DNA of 8,474 nt, from the NCBI GenBank assembly GCA_005800465.1, contig SYFI01000112.1, forward strand, positions 1 through 8,474, written 5' to 3'. This stretch comes from Actinomycetota bacterium (GTDB lineage: Bacteria > Actinomycetota > Thermoleophilia > Miltoncostaeales > Miltoncostaeaceae). The notes below the pieces were generated by a model. The model was not told the origin of the DNA and made no database searches. It saw only the letters and a program-made list of their open reading frames with translations. How positions within the stretch are numbered: the stretch's first letter is position 1; each line of letters opens with the position of its first letter. The position numbers and the translations under genes are program-made. Positions 5,736-8,474 of the stretch are shown one piece after another.

Positions 5736-5741
5736 ATGCTA
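5736..5741 (-). promoter_or_regulatory. Candidate -10 (TAGCAT) for leaderless 68-aa gene
   Basis: Minus-strand TAGCAT is followed by CGTGCAC and ATG 5728, a seven-base spacer. It faces away from the rpsF promoter about 80 bp to the right. Confidence 0.45.
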
Positions 5742-5819
5742 AACACGGCCCTCGGCGGCACTCGTGTGACGCCGCTGTGCGCATGCCCGCCCGGATGCGC
5801 GTGATCGGCCACAGAGCAC

Positions 5820-5828
5820 TGGTATAGT
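5820..5828 (+). promoter_or_regulatory. Extended -10 promoter of the rpsF operon (TGG TATAGT)
   Basis: TATAGT at 5823-5828 is close to the consensus TATAAT and is preceded by TGn (5820-5822), the extended -10 element. A recognisable -35 is not seen at 16-18 bp (the region reads GCGTGATC). The transcript would begin near 5835 and carry a leader of about 82 nt before the proposed rpsF start. This is the only gene group here with such a long leader and a strong Shine-Dalgarno. Confidence 0.6.
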
Positions 5829-5845
5829 CTTTCGCCTGCCCGCGG

Positions 5846-5874
5846 GCGGACGGGTGCCCTGTGCACCACCCCGC
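5846..5874 (+). promoter_or_regulatory. Hairpin in the rpsF 5' leader, possible S6:S18 autoregulatory element
   Basis: GGTGC (5853-5857), loop CCTGT, GCACC (5863-5867) form a perfect 5-bp stem. It is extended by GCGG (5846-5849) with CCGC (5871-5874) across an internal loop of ACG opposite ACC. rpsF leaders of many bacteria carry a hairpin with a C-rich bulge that binds the S6:S18 complex and mimics its 16S site. The position and the C-rich internal loop suggest the same here, but I could not match the consensus exactly. A GC palindrome (5838-5847) overlaps the base of the stem and offers an alternative fold. Confidence 0.35.
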
Positions 5875-5904
5875 TTCCGCAACAGCCCACTTGAGAACCA
5901 GCCC

Positions 5905-5910
5905 GGAGGA
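5905..5910 (+). promoter_or_regulatory. Shine-Dalgarno GGAGGA that fixes the rpsF start at ATT 5917
   Basis: GGAGGA is a full match to the anti-Shine-Dalgarno and is followed by the six bases CCGGCG and then ATT. The nearest in-frame ATGs (5935, 5938) are 24 or more bases downstream, too far to use it. The only in-frame NTG candidate upstream, GTG 5854, would place this site inside the coding sequence. Confidence 0.75.
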
Positions 5911-5916
5911 CCGGCG

Positions 5917-6342
5917 ATTCACCCGTATCAGATCATGATGATCCTCAGTACTGAGGCTGATGGCGAGCAGCACGCGGAGATCATCTCGCGCGTGAGCACA
6001 CTCATCGGCGAGGCCGGCGGTACCGTGGACGATGTCGCCGAGTGGGGCCGTCGCCCGATCGCCTATCCCGTGCGCAAGCAGACTGACGGCGTGTACGTCA
6101 TCGTCACGTGCCAGGCCGAGCCTGCCGCGATCGACGAGGTCTGCCGCATCCTTTCCATCAGCAAGGAAGTGGTGCTGCGGGCCATGCCGTTCCGCCTGTC
6201 GGAGGCCGAGCTTGAGTCCGCCAAGGCCAACGGCGTTCCGCTTCCAGTTGACGACCGCCCCGCCGAGGAGCGCCCCCGTGGCGGCCGTGGCGGACGTGGT
6301 GGCGGTGGCGCTGGCGGCCGTCGCCGCGACCGGGACCGCTAG
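5917..6342 (+). CDS. rpsF: Small-subunit ribosomal protein bS6, probable AUU start, Gly/Arg-rich tail
   Basis: The protein reads (I/M)HPYQIMMILSTEAD, matching the first strand of bS6 (typically M-x-x-Y-E-I-M-V-I-L), and continues with WGRRPIAYPVRKQTDGVYVIV (43-63), the family's central RR-x-AYP-I/V signature, and a final strand VVLRAMPFRLSE. bS6 sits on the platform of the 30S subunit and pairs with bS18. The core ends near residue 100; residues 100-141 are an extension finishing in a Gly/Arg-rich tail (RGGRGGRGGGGAGGRRRD). No ATG or GTG fits the family start: ATG 5935 would remove the first strand and GTG 5854 would add 21 unrelated residues. ATT 5917 lies six bases after GGAGGA and gives the expected N-terminus. 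First gene of the operon; its TAG overlaps the ssb Shine-Dalgarno. Confidence 0.93.
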   Translation: MHPYQIMMILSTEADGEQHAEIISRVSTLIGEAGGTVDDVAEWGRRPIAYPVRKQTDGVYVIVTCQAEPAAIDEVCRILSISKEVVLRAMPFRLSEAELESAKANGVPLPVDDRPAEERPRGGRGGRGGGGAGGRRRDRDR

Positions 6343-6351
6343 GAGCCCCCA

Positions 6352-6822
6352 GTGGCTGCAGACCTCAACCGCGTCACACTCGTGGGCCGCCTTACCCGCG
6401 ACCCAGAGGTGCGTCACCTCGCTAGCGGCGACCCGGTGTGCTCCATGCGCATCGCAGTGAACAGCCGCGGACGCGGGGACGACGGTCAGTGGACCGACAA
6501 GCCCAATTTCTTCGACGTCACCGTCTTCGGTCGTCAGGCCGAGACCGTGTCCAACTACCTCAGCAAGGGCCGCCGGGTCGGTATCGACGGCCGCCTGCAG
6601 TGGAGGGAGTGGGAGGCGAAGGAGGGCGGCAAGCGTCAGAGCGTGGAGGTCGTCGCCAACGACGTCTTCTTCCTCGACAACCGCGCCGATGGCGAGGGTG
6701 GTGGCGGCGGTTGGTCCGCCCAGGCAGCCCCGGCCACGCCCGGCGGCGATCTGCCGGTTGACACCAGCGACCTTTCCTCACCGGCCCCGGCACCCGCCGG
6801 GGACGACGACATCCCGTTCTAG
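6352..6822 (+). CDS. ssb: Single-stranded DNA-binding protein
   Basis: The 156-aa protein opens VAADLNRVTLVGRLTRDPEVR, the standard SSB N-terminus, and has an OB fold to about residue 110 (KPNFFDVTVFGRQAETVSNYLSKG and the GRLQWREWE strand are typical). A Gly/Ala/Pro-rich disordered linker (111-148) leads to the acidic tip DDDIPF (151-156), which in the family binds replication and repair partners. It coats single-stranded DNA as a tetramer during replication, recombination and repair. Start GTG 6352 follows GGAG (6342-6345), which overlaps the rpsF TAG, with a six-base spacer; translation is probably coupled to rpsF. The length is a little shorter than many actinobacterial SSBs because the linker is short. 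Confidence 0.97.
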   Translation: MAADLNRVTLVGRLTRDPEVRHLASGDPVCSMRIAVNSRGRGDDGQWTDKPNFFDVTVFGRQAETVSNYLSKGRRVGIDGRLQWREWEAKEGGKRQSVEVVANDVFFLDNRADGEGGGGGWSAQAAPATPGGDLPVDTSDLSSPAPAPAGDDDIPF

Positions 6823-6831
6823 GAAGACACG

Positions 6832-7290
6832 ATGCAGGCGATCCTTCTTGAAGACATCCGCGGTCTCGGCAATGCCGGATCCGTGGTCACCGTGGCCCGT
6901 GGCTACATGCGCAACTACCTCGAGCCCCGCAGGCTTGCCGAGGTGGCCACCGCGGCGCGCATTGCCGAGGTACAGCGCACCACCGAGCAGCGGGCAACAG
7001 CGCGTGCCAAGCAGGCGGCAGAGGCCGTTGAGCTCGCCGACCTCCTGGGTCGCACGATCCTCACGCTCAAGGCCAAGGCCGGCGCTGACGGCCGTCTGTT
7101 CGGCTCCATCACATCGGGTGACGTGTCGGAGGCCATCTTCGAGGCACGTGGCGTGCGCATTGACCGTCGCCACATCTCGGTTGACCCTCCCATCCGCGCA
7201 GCTGGTGTTTACGTGGTGCCCGTGGATCTGGGGGAGGGTGGCATCACCGAGGTCAAGACGATCGTCAGCCCGCTCACCGATAACGAGTAG
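6832..7290 (+). CDS. rplI: Large-subunit ribosomal protein bL9
   Basis: The 152-aa protein starts MQAILLEDIRGLGNAGSVVTV and carries the bL9 signature GYMRNYLEPRRLAE at 24-37. The N-terminal rRNA-binding domain (1-40) is joined by a long Ala/Arg/Glu helix (about 40-75) to the C-terminal domain, recognisable by GADGRLFGSITSGDVSEAI (84-102). Met replaces the more usual Ala in GYARN. bL9 binds 23S rRNA near the L1 stalk and helps reading-frame maintenance. AGGAAG (6821-6826), overlapping the ssb TAG, is the ribosome-binding site, five bases before the ATG. Only nine bases separate it from ssb, so rpsR, which commonly lies between them, is absent here. It ends six bases before dnaB. Confidence 0.97.
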   Translation: MQAILLEDIRGLGNAGSVVTVARGYMRNYLEPRRLAEVATAARIAEVQRTTEQRATARAKQAAEAVELADLLGRTILTLKAKAGADGRLFGSITSGDVSEAIFEARGVRIDRRHISVDPPIRAAGVYVVPVDLGEGGITEVKTIVSPLTDNE

Positions 7291-7296
7291 GCAGAA

Positions 7297-8474
7297 GTGA
7301 GCTCCGACACCGGAGCACTGACCCGGACGGGAAGCGGCCTGCCGGCGTCGGCCAGCGGCCACATCCCGCCGCCGCAGAACCAGGAGGCCGAGCAGTTCCT
7401 CCTGGCGTCGCTCATTGATGTGGGCGGCAACGTTGCCGAGGCCATGGCCTTTGTGAGCGTGGACGACTTCTACCGCGAGGGGCACCGTCGCATCTTTCGG
7501 GGCGTGTCCGACCTGTTTCAGGTTGGTGAGCCCATCGAGCCCATCACGGTCATTGAACAACTGACCAAGTCGGGTGACCTCGACATGGCCGGCGGTCGTG
7601 ACGCGGTGCTCGATCTGATGGCCACGCCGTACATCGCCGCGTCGTACCGCACCTATGCCGAACTGGTACGCGATGCCGCCACCCAGCGACGCCTGCTGCA
7701 GATCGGGCAGGAGATCGAGAGCATCGTCGCCGAGCGCGAGGGTGAGACGCATCACATGGTGCAGCGCGCCGAGAACCTAGTTTACGACCTTACGAAAAAG
7801 CGCACCCGTGGCGACTTCGTGGGCACCAGCGACTTGGTGATGCGCAGCATGGAGCGGCTCGTGGCCGCCAGCGATCAGGGCAGCGAGGTCACGGGGCTGC
7901 CCACTGGATTTGAGGACCTCGACAAGCTGACCGGTGGTTTTCGCGACGGCAATCTCATCGTGGTTGCCGCCCGGCCGTCGATGGGCAAGACCGCGCTCGC
8001 CCTGTGCATGGCCGAGCACGTGGCGCTGGCCGAAGAGAAGACCGTCGCCATGTTCAGCCTGGAGATGAGCGGCGAGGAACTGACTCAGCGACTTCTGTGC
8101 TCGGTGGCGATGGTTGATGCCTCGCGCATGCGAAGCGGCCGTCTTTCACCCGACGACTGGCCGCGCGTGAGCCAGGCCGCAGACCGCCTGAGCAAGGCCA
8201 ACATCTATATCGACGACTCCGAGGGCATGACCGTTGCCGAGATGCGCACAAAGGCGCGTCGCCTGAAGGCCCAGCACGGCCTGGGCCTGGTGATCGTGGA
8301 CTACATCCAGCTGATGGAGGGCGCACCCAATCTGCGGCGGCGGGATGAGAACCGCGTGCAAGAGATATCGGCAATCTCGCGTGGGCTCAAGATGATGGCG
8401 CGCGATCTTGAGGTGCCGATCATCGCGGTATCACAGCTGAACCGGTCGCCTGACGCCCGTAACGACAAGCGCCC
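7297..8474 (+). CDS. dnaB: Replicative DNA helicase DnaB, N-terminal 392 residues; runs off the right edge
   Basis: Frame from GTG 7297 with no stop to the window end. Residues 1-20 are a Ser/Gly-rich lead, then IPPPQNQEAEQFLLASLI (23-40) begins the N-terminal helical domain; the linker helix is around 165-190. The RecA-like domain begins at TGLPTGFEDLDKLTGGF and has Walker A ARPSMGKTA (225-233), SLEMS (254-258), Walker B LVIVDYIQLM (331-340) and SQLNR (379-383). DnaB unwinds DNA ahead of the replication fork as a hexamer. Walker A and SQLNR are uninterrupted, so neither of these two common intein sites is occupied; the rest of the gene is not visible. The site before GTG is weak (AGG six bases upstream), suggesting coupling to rplI, whose TAG ends seven bases earlier. 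The last codon is incomplete. Confidence 0.97.
   Translation, partial: MSSDTGALTRTGSGLPASASGHIPPPQNQEAEQFLLASLIDVGGNVAEAMAFVSVDDFYREGHRRIFRGVSDLFQVGEPIEPITVIEQLTKSGDLDMAGGRDAVLDLMATPYIAASYRTYAELVRDAATQRRLLQIGQEIESIVAEREGETHHMVQRAENLVYDLTKKRTRGDFVGTSDLVMRSMERLVAASDQGSEVTGLPTGFEDLDKLTGGFRDGNLIVVAARPSMGKTALALCMAEHVALAEEKTVAMFSLEMSGEELTQRLLCSVAMVDASRMRSGRLSPDDWPRVSQAADRLSKANIYIDDSEGMTVAEMRTKARRLKAQHGLGLVIVDYIQLMEGAPNLRRRDENRVQEISAISRGLKMMARDLEVPIIAVSQLNRSPDARNDKR

Noticed and set aside
5854..5916. GTG 5854 as an rpsF start giving 21 extra residues
   Set aside because: The extra residues do not resemble bS6, the codons cover the leader hairpin and the GGAGGA site, and no Shine-Dalgarno or TAnnnT precedes the GTG at usable spacing.
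5695..6417. A minus-strand 240-codon open frame antisense to rpsF
   Set aside because: It is antisense to a clear ribosomal protein gene and crosses its promoter and the start of ssb; no recognisable domain.
6778..7755. A minus-strand 325-codon open frame antisense to rplI and dnaB
   Set aside because: Both plus-strand genes are certain; the antisense product is a by-product of codon bias (stop-free complementary frame).
7969..7995. Possible intein insertion in DnaB at Walker A
   Set aside because: ARPSMGKTA is continuous, and SQLNR further on is continuous too; no intein sequence is present in the visible part.
1..8474. Mobile element, phage, CRISPR array, toxin-antitoxin or defence island
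   Set aside because: No terminal inverted repeats, integrase or transposase motifs, spaced direct repeats or typical defence domains were seen on either strand; gene content is core and envelope-related.

Overview
This window looks like a piece of an actinobacterial chromosome. By eye it is strongly GC-rich (about two thirds G+C, not computed). Half of the starts are not ATG (GTG at 736, 2915, 3734, 6352 and 7297, and probably ATT at 5917). The ten genes whose ends are visible stop with TAG or TGA, never TAA. Many genes appear to be leaderless. A deep lineage such as Thermoleophilia is possible but is only a guess. I see no phage, transposon, CRISPR, tRNA or rRNA signal.

Left part (1-2915), all on the minus strand: the 5' part of a secreted PQQ-dependent sugar dehydrogenase that runs off the left edge, an 84-aa orphan, a 304-aa helical orphan, and a secreted L,D-transpeptidase with an SH3-like and a YkuD domain that can cross-link peptidoglycan. 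An 86-bp divergent region (2915-3001) separates the transpeptidase from a plus-strand secreted protein of 242 aa built from two copies of a Cys-pair domain. That gene is followed four bases later by a LOG-family (TIGR00730-type) nucleotide phosphoribohydrolase.

Middle (4460-5728): a convergent intergenic region with nested inverted repeats, then on the minus strand a secreted metallophosphoesterase and, upstream of it, a 68-aa protein with a hydrophobic N-terminal segment.

Right part (5729-8474), plus strand: an extended -10 promoter, an ~80-nt leader with a hairpin, then rpsF-ssb-rplI-dnaB (bS6, single-strand binding protein, bL9, replicative helicase, the last cut by the right edge). The genes are packed so that the Shine-Dalgarno sequences of ssb and rplI overlap the preceding stop codon. 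The usual rpsR between ssb and rplI is missing.

Two start-signal observations stand out. Six starts outside the ribosomal operon have a TAnnnT hexamer 6-8 nt upstream and no convincing Shine-Dalgarno, which is the layout of leaderless mRNAs. The rpsF gene appears to start at AUU, six bases after a perfect GGAGGA. I did not find a convincing new multi-gene system; the window is mostly ordinary core and envelope genes with unusual translation-start architecture.
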